A stretch of 35,379 nt of DNA. It comes from an uncultured Erwinia sp. GTDB taxonomy: Bacteria > Pseudomonadota > Gammaproteobacteria > Enterobacterales > Enterobacteriaceae. The position numbers were made by a program, and so were the translations under genes. The stretch's first letter is position 1. Each line of letters starts with the position of its first letter. The stretch is from contig CAMIKG010000051.1 in the NCBI GenBank assembly GCA_946221915.1, positions 1-35,379 of the forward strand. Direction: 5' to 3'. The notes beneath the pieces were generated by a model. It was not told the origin of the DNA, did not search any database, and worked only from the letters and a program-made list of their open reading frames with translations. Of this stretch, positions 15,664 through 24,020 are shown in pieces.

Positions 15664-15996
15664 TTAGCCCAGATTCGAATTCAGGAAGTCTTTAAGCTGG
15701 CCTTTAGACAGTGCGCCAACTTTGGTCGCCGCCACTTCGCCGTTTTTGAACAGCAACAGGGTCGGGATGCCACGAATACCGTACTTAGGCGCAGTGCCCG
15801 GGTTTTCGTCGATATTCAGTTTGGCGATAGTCAGCTTACCTTCATACTCTTCGGCGACTTCATCCAGAATCGGTGCAATCATTTTGCAGGGGCCACACCA
15901 CTCTGCCCAGAAATCCACCAGTGTTAAACCTTCGGCATTCAGCACGTCGGTTTCGAAGCTGTCATCGGTCAGGTGAACAATTTTATCGCTGCTCAT
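15664..15996 (-). CDS. trxA: Thioredoxin 1
   Basis: The 110-aa cytoplasmic protein disulfide reductase is one residue longer than E. coli TrxA (an extra Ser near the N-terminus). The active site is WCGPC at residues 33-37, with redox cysteines 34 and 37. The cis-proline loop GIRGIPT is present. It accepts electrons from thioredoxin reductase and serves ribonucleotide reductase, PAPS reductase and others. The ribosome site GGAG lies 6 nt before the ATG. It diverges from rhlB across 116 bp. Confidence 0.98.
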   Translation of the reverse strand: MSSDKIVHLTDDSFETDVLNAEGLTLVDFWAEWCGPCKMIAPILDEVAEEYEGKLTIAKLNIDENPGTAPKYGIRGIPTLLLFKNGEVAATKVGALSKGQLKDFLNSNLG

Positions 15997-16025
15997 GTCT
16001 TACTCCACAAGATTATGCCTGGCTG

Positions 16026-16045
16026 GTTGGCTAAAATTTGCCAAC
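16026..16045. repeat. Inverted repeat in the trxA leader
   Basis: GTTGGC (16026-16031) and GCCAAC (16040-16045) flank 8 nt of A/T. It lies 30-49 bp upstream of the trxA start, between trxA and rhlB, and could be a leader hairpin or a protein site. I know of no matching operator. Confidence 0.5.
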
Positions 16046-16112
16046 TTAGGTTGACTTTATTTCACCGGATACGCTTTCGTAAAGCAATAGGAAGCTGATA
16101 TTCTACCACACT

Positions 16113-17405
16113 ATGAGCAAAACACACTTAACCGAACAGAAGTTTTCCGACTTCGCCCTGCACCCCCAGGTGATTGAAGCCCTTGAAAAGAAAGGGTTTC
16201 ATAATTGCACGCCTATTCAGGCGCTGGCATTACCTTTTACGCTCGAAGGGCGTGATGTTGCGGGTCAGGCGCAAACCGGTACCGGCAAAACGATGGCGTT
16301 TCTGACGTCAACGTTCCATCATCTTCTTTCTCACCCGGCGGGAGAAGGCCGTCAGGTGAACCAACCGCGTGCGCTGATAATGGCACCGACGCGTGAGCTG
16401 GCGGTGCAGATCCATGCTGACGCCGAGCCGTTAGCACAGGCTACCGGCCTGAAGCTGGGTCTGGCATACGGCGGCGACGGCTACGATAAACAGCTGAAAG
16501 TGCTCGAGAGCGGCGTAGATATTCTGATCGGCACCACCGGTCGCCTGATTGACTACGCAAAACAAAACCACATTAACCTTGGCGCGATTCAGGTCGTCGT
16601 GCTGGATGAAGCCGACCGTATGTTCGATCTCGGCTTTATTAAAGATATCCGCTGGTTATTCCGCCGTATGCCGGCCAGCAACCAGCGCCTGAATATGCTG
16701 TTCTCCGCCACCCTCTCTTATCGGGTGCGCGAACTGGCGTTCGAACATATGAACAACGCTGAGTATGTGGAAGTGGAACCGGAGCAGAAAACCGGCCACC
16801 GCATCAAAGAAGAGCTGTTCTATCCCTCTAACGAAGAGAAAATGCGTTTGCTGCAGACGCTGCTGGAAGAAGAGTGGCCGGATCGCGCCATTATCTTCGC
16901 TAACACCAAGCATCGCTGCGAAGATATCTGGGGTCACCTGGCAGCTGACGGCCACCGTGTCGGCCTGCTGACCGGCGACGTGGCGCAGAAGAAACGCCTG
17001 CGTATCCTCGATGACTTTACCAAAGGCGACGTGGATATTCTGGTTGCAACCGACGTTGCAGCACGCGGCCTGCATATCCCTGCAGTGACGCACGTCTTCA
17101 ACTACGACCTGCCTGACGATTGCGAAGACTACGTGCACCGTATCGGCCGTACCGGTCGTGCAGGCGCCAGTGGTCACTCGATCACGCTGGCTTGTGAAGA
17201 GTACGCGCTGAATCTGCCAGCCATCGAAGAGTATATTGGTCACCAGATCCCGGTGAGCAAATACAACAGCGATGCGCTGATGAACGATTTGCCGCCGCCT
17301 AAACGTTTAACCCGTAACCGTTCAGGCAACGGACCACGTCGCGGTGGCAACAATAACCGCCGCAGCGGTGCGCCACGTAATAACAACCGTAAACGTCCGG
17401 GTTAA
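16113..17405 (+). CDS. rhlB: DEAD-box ATP-dependent RNA helicase RhlB
   Basis: The 430-aa protein (about 421 in E. coli) is the RNA-unwinding component of the RNase E degradosome. Motifs in order are: Q motif around 11-35, AQTGTGKT (53-60), APTREL (91-96), DEAD (165-168), SAT (198-200), VATDVAARGL (311-320) and HRIGRTGR (342-349). The C-terminal tail is rich in Arg, Asn and Gly (about 395-430), as in other RhlB proteins, and accounts for the extra length. It diverges from trxA, and gppA follows after 7 bp. Confidence 0.97.
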   Translation: MSKTHLTEQKFSDFALHPQVIEALEKKGFHNCTPIQALALPFTLEGRDVAGQAQTGTGKTMAFLTSTFHHLLSHPAGEGRQVNQPRALIMAPTRELAVQIHADAEPLAQATGLKLGLAYGGDGYDKQLKVLESGVDILIGTTGRLIDYAKQNHINLGAIQVVVLDEADRMFDLGFIKDIRWLFRRMPASNQRLNMLFSATLSYRVRELAFEHMNNAEYVEVEPEQKTGHRIKEELFYPSNEEKMRLLQTLLEEEWPDRAIIFANTKHRCEDIWGHLAADGHRVGLLTGDVAQKKRLRILDDFTKGDVDILVATDVAARGLHIPAVTHVFNYDLPDDCEDYVHRIGRTGRAGASGHSITLACEEYALNLPAIEEYIGHQIPVSKYNSDALMNDLPPPKRLTRNRSGNGPRRGGNNNRRSGAPRNNNRKRPG

Positions 17406-17412
17406 GTTTGCC

Positions 17413-18897
17413 ATGCTAAGCGCGTCGTCCCTCTATGCTGCGATAGATCTTGGTTCGAACAGTTTTCATATGTTGGTGGTGCGCGAGGTAGCGGGAAATA
17501 TCCAGACAGTCGCCCGCATCAAGCGCAAGGTTCGCCTCGCGGCGGGCCTCAGCCCCGATAATCAGCTGTCAGAAGAGGCAATGGTGCGCGGCTGGCAATG
17601 TTTACGGCTGTTTTCTGAACAGCTGCAGGATATCCCCCCCGCACAAATCCGCGTTGTCGCCACCGCCACGCTGCGTCTGGCGACCAATGCCGACGTATTT
17701 TTGCAGACTGCCGGCGAGATTCTTGGCTGTGCGGTCAATGTGATTAGCGGCGAAGAAGAAGCGCGACTGATTTATCAGGGCGTGGCGCATACCACGGGCG
17801 GTTCGGATAAACGCCTGGTGGTCGATATTGGCGGCGGCAGCACCGAACTGGTAACCGGCAGCGGCGCCCAGGCGACGGCACTGTTCAGCCTGTCGATGGG
17901 TTGCGTCACCTGGCTGGAACGCTACTTTGCCGACCGCCATCTGGGCAAAGAGAATTTCGCCCAGGCGGAAGCGGCGGCACGCGCGATGATCCAGCCGATT
18001 GCCGCGCAGTTACGCGAGCAGGGCTGGCAAATATGCGTCGGCGCCTCCGGCACCGTACAAGCGCTGCAGGAAATTATGGTGGCGCAGGGTATGGACGAGC
18101 GCATCACCCTGAACAAACTGCAGCAGCTGAAGCAACGCGCCATTCAATGCGGCAAGCTGGAAGAACTGGAGATTGAAGGGCTGACGCTGGAACGGGCGCT
18201 GGTGTTCCCGAGCGGCCTGTCGATTCTGATCGCCATTTTCCAGGAACTGAATATCGAAAGCATGATGCTGGCTGGCGGCGCACTGCGTGAAGGGCTGGTG
18301 TATGGCATGCTGGAGTTGCCAGTGGATCGCGATATTCGCAGCCGTACCCTGCAAAATATTCAGCGTCGTTTTACTATCGATACCGAACAGGCTGGGCGGG
18401 TACGCCAGCTGGCGGAGAGTTTTGCCCGTCAGGTGAGTCAGCACTGGAAGCTGGATGAGCGATGTCGGGAACTGCTGGAGAGCGCCAGTCTGATCCACGA
18501 AATTGGCCTGAGTGTCGATTTCAAACAGGCACCGCAACACGCCGCTTATCTTATCCGCCATCTTGACCTGCCAGGCTTCACCCCTGCTCAGAAAAAACTG
18601 CTGGCGACCCTGCTGCAAAATCAGAGTAACGGTATCGATCTGTCGCTGTTAAGCCAGCAGAACGCCGTGCCGCCACGTATGGCGGAGCGCATGTGCCGTC
18701 TGCTGCGTTTAGCGATTATTTTCGCCAGCCGCCGTCGCGACGATACCCTGCCTGCGGTGCGGTTGCATGCTGACGACGATACGCTGCATCTGACACTGCC
18801 AGCTGGCTGGCTGGAAGCACATCCGCTGCGTGCCGAGCTGCTGGAGCAGGAGAGCCACTGGCAAAGTTACGTCCACTGGCCGCTGACTATCAGCTAG
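17413..18897 (+). CDS. gppA: Guanosine-5'-triphosphate,3'-diphosphate pyrophosphatase
   Basis: The 494-aa enzyme matches the E. coli length exactly. It hydrolyses pppGpp to ppGpp and can act as an exopolyphosphatase (Ppx/GppA family). The sugar-kinase-like fold shows AIDLGSNSFHMLV near the N-terminus, the acidic SGEEEARLIYQG and the phosphate loop VVDIGGGSTEL. The C-terminal HD-like part contains LIHEIGLSVDF. I chose the ATG at 17413 because it starts after the rhlB stop and gives 494 aa. An open frame extends back into rhlB, but only as overlap. The ribosome site is weak, suggesting coupling to rhlB. Its TAG overlaps the stop of rep. Confidence 0.96.
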   Translation: MLSASSLYAAIDLGSNSFHMLVVREVAGNIQTVARIKRKVRLAAGLSPDNQLSEEAMVRGWQCLRLFSEQLQDIPPAQIRVVATATLRLATNADVFLQTAGEILGCAVNVISGEEEARLIYQGVAHTTGGSDKRLVVDIGGGSTELVTGSGAQATALFSLSMGCVTWLERYFADRHLGKENFAQAEAAARAMIQPIAAQLREQGWQICVGASGTVQALQEIMVAQGMDERITLNKLQQLKQRAIQCGKLEELEIEGLTLERALVFPSGLSILIAIFQELNIESMMLAGGALREGLVYGMLELPVDRDIRSRTLQNIQRRFTIDTEQAGRVRQLAESFARQVSQHWKLDERCRELLESASLIHEIGLSVDFKQAPQHAAYLIRHLDLPGFTPAQKKLLATLLQNQSNGIDLSLLSQQNAVPPRMAERMCRLLRLAIIFASRRRDDTLPAVRLHADDDTLHLTLPAGWLEAHPLRAELLEQESHWQSYVHWPLTIS

Positions 18898-20915
18898 CCT
18901 TTCTTCGCCTTATCGAGCATGGCGCGTAAACCGGCTACCCGACTCTGGCCGGTTTGCATGCGCTCCTCAGCGCTGACCACTTTACGTTCCGTTTCCCAGT
19001 TCAAATCGTCCTGCGGCAGTTCCAGCAGAAAACGACTCGGTTCCGGTCGCACCAGCTCACCATACTGACGGCGCTCACGACACAGGGTAAAGGTCAGCTC
19101 TTTCTGCGCGCGCGTGATACCGACATACGCCAGACGGCGCTCCTCCTCGATATTATCTTCATCAATACTGCTCTGATGCGGCAATAGTCCCTCTTCCATC
19201 CCGACGAGGTAGACATAAGGGAATTCCAGTCCTTTCGAGGCGTGCAGCGTCATCAGCTGAACCTGATCCAGCTCTTCGTCATTCTCACCACGCTCCATCA
19301 TATCGCGCAGCGTAAAGCGCGTGACAACCTGGGTTAAGGTCATTGGCTCATCAATATCACTTCCTTCCAGCATCTCCGTCATCCACTGGAACAGGATATT
19401 GACGTTTTTCATGCGCATTTCCGCCGCTTTCGGACTGGCTGAGGTTTCAAACAGCCAGCTCTCATAGTCGATACCGCGGATCAGATCGCGTACCGCCGCC
19501 ACGGGTTCACGTTCCGCCAGCTGCGCAATCTCCTGTAACCATTGGGTGAAGCGCTGCAGTGACTCCAGTCCGCGCCCGCTGAGACTCTGGCTAAGCCCCA
19601 CATCGAAACTGGCGCTGAACAGGCTTTTATTGCGCAGCATCGCCCATTCGCCCAGCTTTTGCAGCGTCGCGGGGCCAATTTCACGCCGCGGCGTATTCAC
19701 AATACGCAAAAAGGCGCTGTCATCGTCGGCATTGGTCAGCACGCGCAGATAGGCCAGTAAGTCCTTGATCTCCGGGCGCGAGAAAAATGACGTCCCGCCG
19801 GAAATCCGGTACGGAATACGGTTCTGCATCAGCATCTTTTCAAACACGCGTGACTGATGATTACCACGATACAGAATGGCGTAATCCTTGTACTGCGTTT
19901 TATTGATAAAGTGATGGGCGATCAGTTCACCGGTGACGCGCTCCGCCTCATGATCTTCATTATTGGCGGTCACCACTTTCAGTTCCGCGCCATAACCCAG
20001 TTCCGAAAACAGACGCTTTTCAAACACATGGGGATTATTGGCGATCAATATATTGGCGGCTTTCAGAATACGTTCGGTGGAGCGATAATTCTGCTCCAGC
20101 TTGATCACCTGCAGTGCCGGGAAATCCTCTTTCAGCAACACCAGATTTTGCGGTCGCGCGCCGCGCCATGAGTAAATCGACTGATCGTCATCCCCCACCA
20201 CGGTAAAGCGCGCCCGGTTGCCCACCAGCAGTTTAACCAGCTCATACTGACTGGTGTTGGTATCCTGATATTCATCCACCAGCAGATAACGAATGCGCTG
20301 CTGCCAGCGTTCACGCACCTCTTCATTACGCTGCAGCAACAGCGTCGGCAGCAGGATCAGATCGTCAAAATCCAGCACGTTGCAGGATTTTAAATGACGA
20401 TCGTACAGGCCATAGCAGTGGGCAAAGAGTTGATCGCGCTCACCGCGCGCGCGCGCAGCTGCGCCAGAAGGATCGACCAGATCATTTTTCCAGTTAGAGA
20501 TGGTGGAGATCAGCTGCTGCAGCAGGTTCTTATCATTTTCCAGCCACTGCTCAGTGAGATCTTTCAGCAGCGCCAGCTGGTCCTGGTCGTCAAACAGCGA
20601 AAAGTTAGCTTTCATCCCCAGCGCAGCGTACTCGCGTTTAATAATTTCCAGCCCGAGAGTATGGAAGGTGGAGATCATCAGCCCGCGCGCTTCTTTACGG
20701 CCAAGGGTTTGCGCCACACGCTCTTTCATCTCGCGCGATGCCTTATTGGTAAAGGTCACGGCGGCAATATGCCGCGCCTGGTAGCCGCATTCGCGGATCA
20801 GGTGGGCAATTTTATTGGTAATGACACGCGTTTTACCGGAACCTGCGCCTGCCAGAACCAGACAAGGTCCGGTCACATATTCTACTGCCTGTTGCTGGCC
20901 GGGGTTCATACGCAT
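18894..20915 (-). CDS. rep: ATP-dependent DNA helicase Rep
   Basis: The 673-aa superfamily 1A helicase (3'-5') equals E. coli Rep in length. It helps replication forks pass protein blocks. The Walker A GAGSGKT spans 23-29 with Lys28, and DEYQDTN, GDDDQSIYSWRGA, TLHASKGLEF and YVGITRAQKEL follow in order. I chose the ATG at 20915, preceded by GAGTG, over an upstream TTG at 20930 and an internal ATG at 20909, because it gives MRMNPGQQQA as in relatives. A possible -10, TATACT, lies at 20966-20961 on the minus strand. The stop overlaps that of convergent gppA. Confidence 0.97.
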   Translation of the reverse strand: MRMNPGQQQAVEYVTGPCLVLAGAGSGKTRVITNKIAHLIRECGYQARHIAAVTFTNKASREMKERVAQTLGRKEARGLMISTFHTLGLEIIKREYAALGMKANFSLFDDQDQLALLKDLTEQWLENDKNLLQQLISTISNWKNDLVDPSGAAARARGERDQLFAHCYGLYDRHLKSCNVLDFDDLILLPTLLLQRNEEVRERWQQRIRYLLVDEYQDTNTSQYELVKLLVGNRARFTVVGDDDQSIYSWRGARPQNLVLLKEDFPALQVIKLEQNYRSTERILKAANILIANNPHVFEKRLFSELGYGAELKVVTANNEDHEAERVTGELIAHHFINKTQYKDYAILYRGNHQSRVFEKMLMQNRIPYRISGGTSFFSRPEIKDLLAYLRVLTNADDDSAFLRIVNTPRREIGPATLQKLGEWAMLRNKSLFSASFDVGLSQSLSGRGLESLQRFTQWLQEIAQLAEREPVAAVRDLIRGIDYESWLFETSASPKAAEMRMKNVNILFQWMTEMLEGSDIDEPMTLTQVVTRFTLRDMMERGENDEELDQVQLMTLHASKGLEFPYVYLVGMEEGLLPHQSSIDEDNIEEERRLAYVGITRAQKELTFTLCRERRQYGELVRPEPSRFLLELPQDDLNWETERKVVSAEERMQTGQSRVAGLRAMLDKAKKG

Positions 20916-21056
20916 AGGAAAGTCACTCAATGAAATCGCGGGGGGAAATAATAGCGTGGTAGTATATACACAAAGTTACGCGAGTTGCAGCCAGCACCAC
21001 GGCGGCGCCTTGCACCACAGAGACTGAATTGACTCATCAAGATCGAAGGCATAATC

Positions 21057-21338
21057 ATGGCAAAAACTGCGGCAGCATTGCATATCCTTGTTAAGGAAGA
21101 AAAACAGGCGCTGGATATCCTGGAGCAGCTGAAAAACGGCGGCGATTTCGAGAAGCTGGCGAAGAAGCACTCCACCTGTCCGTCAGGCAAAAAAGGCGGT
21201 CATCTGGGCGAATTTAAACAGGGTGCGATGGTGCCAGCATTCGATAAGGTGGTGTTCTCCTGCCCGCTGCTGGAACCTTACGGCCCGCTGCATACCCAGT
21301 TCGGTTACCACATCATCAAGGTGCTGTACCGCAACTAA
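21057..21338 (+). CDS. ppiC: Peptidyl-prolyl cis-trans isomerase C (parvulin)
   Basis: The 93-aa single-domain cytoplasmic parvulin has the same length as E. coli PpiC. It shows the parvulin features: HILVKEEKQA, the FEKLAKKHSTCPS loop, GGHLGEF and the C-terminal GYHIIKV. There is no signal peptide. It diverges from rep across 141 bp and converges on ilvC, with which it shares a terminator. Confidence 0.97.
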   Translation: MAKTAAALHILVKEEKQALDILEQLKNGGDFEKLAKKHSTCPSGKKGGHLGEFKQGAMVPAFDKVVFSCPLLEPYGPLHTQFGYHIIKVLYRN

Positions 21339-21339
21339 G

Positions 21340-21367
21340 AAAAAAGGCGCCTGAAGGCGCCTTTTTT
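21340..21367. terminator. Bidirectional terminator between ppiC and ilvC
   Basis: GGCGCC (21346-21351) and GGCGCC (21356-21361) form a stem flanked by A6 on the left and T6 on the right. It therefore works as an intrinsic terminator in both directions, ending ppiC (plus) and ilvC (minus). Confidence 0.93.
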
Positions 21368-21381
21368 CTGTCAGCGAAGGA

Positions 21382-22857
21382 TTAACCCGCAACGGCGATA
21401 CGTTTCATATCGGTCATATAGCCACGCAGTTTGCGGCCAACAGCTTCGATAGAGTGGTTACGGATCGCTTCGTTAACATCACGCAGCTGCGCGTTGTCCA
21501 CCTGAGTCGCCGCAACCGGTTTGCCCAAATCGCCCGCCTGCAGAGTAGTCATAAACTCTTTCAGCAGCGGCACAGCGGCATAAGAGAACAGATAGTTACC
21601 GTACTCTGCAGTATCGGAGATCACTACGTTCATTTCATACAGACGCTTACGCGCGATGGTGTTAGCAATCAGCGGCAGCTCATGCAGTGATTCGTAGTAA
21701 GCAGACTCTTCAATAATGCCTGCATCCACCATGGTTTCGAATGCCAGTTCAACCCCGGCTTTCACCATCGCAACCATCAGCACGCCATGATCGAAGTATT
21801 CCTGCTCGGCAATTTTACCTTCAAACTGTGGCGCGTTTTCGAACGCGGTTTTACCGGTCTCTTCACGCCAGGTCAGCAGATTTTTATCGTCGTTCGCCCA
21901 GTCAGCCATCATACCAGCAGAGAATTCGCCGGAGATGATATCGTCCATATGTTTCTGGAACAGCGGCGCCATGATCTCTTTCAACTGCTCAGACAGCGCA
22001 TAAGCGCGCAGTTTCGCCGGGTTAGACAGGCGATCCATCATCAGGGTGATCCCGCCCTGCTTCAGCGCTTCGGTGATGGTTTCCCAGCCGAACTGAATCA
22101 GTTTTTCCGCGTAAGCAGCGTCAGTACCTTCAGCCACCAGCTTGTCGAAGCACAGCAGAGAACCCGCCTGCAGCATGCCACACAGAATGGTCTGCTCGCC
22201 CATCAGGTCAGATTTCACTTCGGCTACGAAAGAGGATTCCAGCACCCCCGCGCGGTCGCCACCGGTTGCTGAAGCCCAGGCTTTAGCAATCGCCATGCCT
22301 TCGCCTTTTGGATCGTTTTCCGGGTGAACCGCGATCAGAGTCGGCACGCCGAAACCACGCTTGTACTCTTCACGCACTTCAGTACCTGGACACTTCGGCG
22401 CCACCATCACGACCGTGATGTCTTTACGCACCTGCTCACCCACTTCAACGATGTTGAAGCCGTGCGAGTAACCCAGCGCTGCGCCATCTTTCATCAGCGG
22501 CTGTACGGCCTGCACTACAGCAGAGTGCTGCTTGTCTGGCGTCAGGTTCATCACCAGATCGGCCTGCGGGATCAGCTCTTCGTAAGTACCCACTTTGAAA
22601 CCATTTTCGGTCGCTTTACGCCATGATGCGCGTTTTTCCGCAATCGCTTCAGCACGCAGCGCGTAAGCGATGTCCAGACCAGAGTCACGCATGTTCAGAC
22701 CCTGGTTCAGACCCTGAGCACCACAGCCGACGATGACGACTTTTTTACCTTTCAGGTAGCTCGCGCCATCCGCAAATTCGTCACGCGCCATAAAGCGACA
22801 TTTACCGATTTGCGCTAACTGGTTGCGCAGGTTCAACGTGTTGAAATAATTAGCCAT
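21382..22857 (-). CDS. ilvC: Ketol-acid reductoisomerase (class II)
   Basis: The 491-aa NADPH-dependent enzyme converts acetolactate and acetohydroxybutyrate to the dihydroxy acids of the valine and isoleucine pathways. The NADP-binding GCGAQGLNQGLNMRDSG is near residues 45-61, and the duplicated C-terminal knotted domain gives the long class II form. I chose the ATG at 22857 (MANYFNTLNLR), preceded by GGAG, which gives the E. coli length. The frame extends upstream only into the promoter region. IlvY, encoded divergently, is the expected activator, with the substrate acetolactate as inducer. Confidence 0.98.
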   Translation of the reverse strand: MANYFNTLNLRNQLAQIGKCRFMARDEFADGASYLKGKKVVIVGCGAQGLNQGLNMRDSGLDIAYALRAEAIAEKRASWRKATENGFKVGTYEELIPQADLVMNLTPDKQHSAVVQAVQPLMKDGAALGYSHGFNIVEVGEQVRKDITVVMVAPKCPGTEVREEYKRGFGVPTLIAVHPENDPKGEGMAIAKAWASATGGDRAGVLESSFVAEVKSDLMGEQTILCGMLQAGSLLCFDKLVAEGTDAAYAEKLIQFGWETITEALKQGGITLMMDRLSNPAKLRAYALSEQLKEIMAPLFQKHMDDIISGEFSAGMMADWANDDKNLLTWREETGKTAFENAPQFEGKIAEQEYFDHGVLMVAMVKAGVELAFETMVDAGIIEESAYYESLHELPLIANTIARKRLYEMNVVISDTAEYGNYLFSYAAVPLLKEFMTTLQAGDLGKPVAATQVDNAQLRDVNEAIRNHSIEAVGRKLRGYMTDMKRIAVAG

Positions 22858-22933
22858 GGGTACTCCGTTCGATGTTGTGTTGGCATTTGTTCTGGAGGTG
22901 AGGTGATGAACGACCTCTCCGTTAATTGTCCCC

Positions 22934-22962
22934 ATCATATGACAGGAAATGTGTTGCTTAAA
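22934..22962 (-). promoter_or_regulatory. ilvC promoter
   Basis: The minus-strand -10 box TATGAT (22939-22934, five of six) is 17 bp from a poor -35 box, TTTAAG (22962-22957). A weak -35 fits a promoter that needs the activator IlvY. Transcription would start near 22927. Confidence 0.65.
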
Positions 22963-22984
22963 TTGATATATTAACAACGTGACA

Positions 22985-22999
22985 TTGCAAGAAGTGCAA
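22985..22999. promoter_or_regulatory. IlvY operator (LysR-type dyad)
   Basis: TTGCA-N5-TGCAA is a perfect LysR-type dyad midway between ilvY and ilvC, fitting the IlvY O1 site of E. coli. A second, imperfect dyad, GTTG...CAAC at 22953-22978, covers the ilvC -35 box and is the likely O2 activation site. Confidence 0.65.
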
Positions 23000-23022
23000 C
23001 GCGAAAACGAGGCCTGCATCGC

Positions 23023-23904
23023 ATGGATTTACGTGACCTGAAATTGTTTCTTCACCTGGCGGAAAGCTGCCATTTTGGCCGCACGGCACGCGCCATGCAC
23101 GTCAGTCCGTCGACGCTGTCGCGGCAAATCCAGCGGCTGGAAGAGGATCTTGGCCAGGCGCTATTTCTGCGCGATAACCGTACCGTCTCCCTGACCGACG
23201 CCGGTGAGCGTCTGCGCCAGTTTGCTCAGCATACCCTGTTGCAATATCAGCAGATGCGCCACGCGATTGACCAGAACGGGCCGTCGCTGAGCGGCGAACT
23301 ACATCTGTTTTGTTCGGTCACTGCGGCTTACAGCCATCTGCCGCCGATTCTCGATCGCTTCCGCGCCGAACACCCGCAGGTGGAAATCAAGCTGACCACC
23401 GGCGATGCCGCCGACGCAGTAGAGAAAGTGCAGTCTGGCGAAGCCGATCTTGCCATCGCCGGACGACCAGAAACCTTGCCTGCCAGTATTGATTTCGCCA
23501 CCCTTGGCATGATTCAGCTGGTGATGATTGCGCCAGCGCTCGCCTGTCCGGCACGCCTGCAGGCGACGCAGCCGGAGCCAGACTGGTCGCAAATCCCGTT
23601 TATTCTGCCGGAACAAGGGCCAGCGCGGCGACGCATTGATTTGTGGTTCCGCCGTCATCGCATCGCCAACCCGCTGATTTACGCCTCGGTTTCTGGTCAT
23701 GAAGCGATCGTATCGATGGTGGCGCTGGGCTGTGGCATCGCCCTGTTACCGGATGTGGTGCTGGAAAACAGCCCGGAACCGGTGCGTAACCGGGTACTGG
23801 TGCTGGAAGATCTCGAACTGGGATCGCCATTTGAACTCGGCGTTTGCGTGCAGAAAAAGCGGCTGAACGAGCCGCTGATAGACGCGTTCTGGGATCTTCT
23901 CTGA
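23023..23904 (+). CDS. ilvY: LysR-type activator of ilvC
   Basis: The 293-aa protein (about 297 in E. coli) has an N-terminal winged helix-turn-helix (about 1-60; MDLRDLKLFLHLAESCHFGR start, then STLSRQIQRLEEDLG) and a C-terminal inducer-binding domain. It activates ilvC when acetolactate or acetohydroxybutyrate accumulates and represses its own gene. Both genes share the 165-bp divergent control region containing the TTGCA-N5-TGCAA dyad. A GAGG ribosome site lies upstream of the ATG. Confidence 0.96.
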   Translation: MDLRDLKLFLHLAESCHFGRTARAMHVSPSTLSRQIQRLEEDLGQALFLRDNRTVSLTDAGERLRQFAQHTLLQYQQMRHAIDQNGPSLSGELHLFCSVTAAYSHLPPILDRFRAEHPQVEIKLTTGDAADAVEKVQSGEADLAIAGRPETLPASIDFATLGMIQLVMIAPALACPARLQATQPEPDWSQIPFILPEQGPARRRIDLWFRRHRIANPLIYASVSGHEAIVSMVALGCGIALLPDVVLENSPEPVRNRVLVLEDLELGSPFELGVCVQKKRLNEPLIDAFWDLL

Positions 23905-24020
23905 TGCTCACTGCCCTCTAAAATTAGGAAGGAGGGAGAGCACGCGACGAATGAGTCAGATGCTCCCCCTTATCCCGCCCTTCCCACGTTCAGCATGGAG
24001 AAGGGCAGTTCAGCGCTGAT
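23905..24020. other. ilvY-ilvA convergent spacer
   Basis: This 116-bp spacer holds a GCCCTTC/GAAGGGC inverted repeat (23977-23983 with 24000-24006, 16-nt loop). It has no T run, so it is at best a weak terminator. No gene is seen. Confidence 0.4.

Noticed and set aside
21025..21056. TTGACT and CATAAT just before ppiC as a promoter
   Set aside because: The spacing to CATAAT is only 15 bp and would place the start site within or after the ATG, so it is not a normal promoter.
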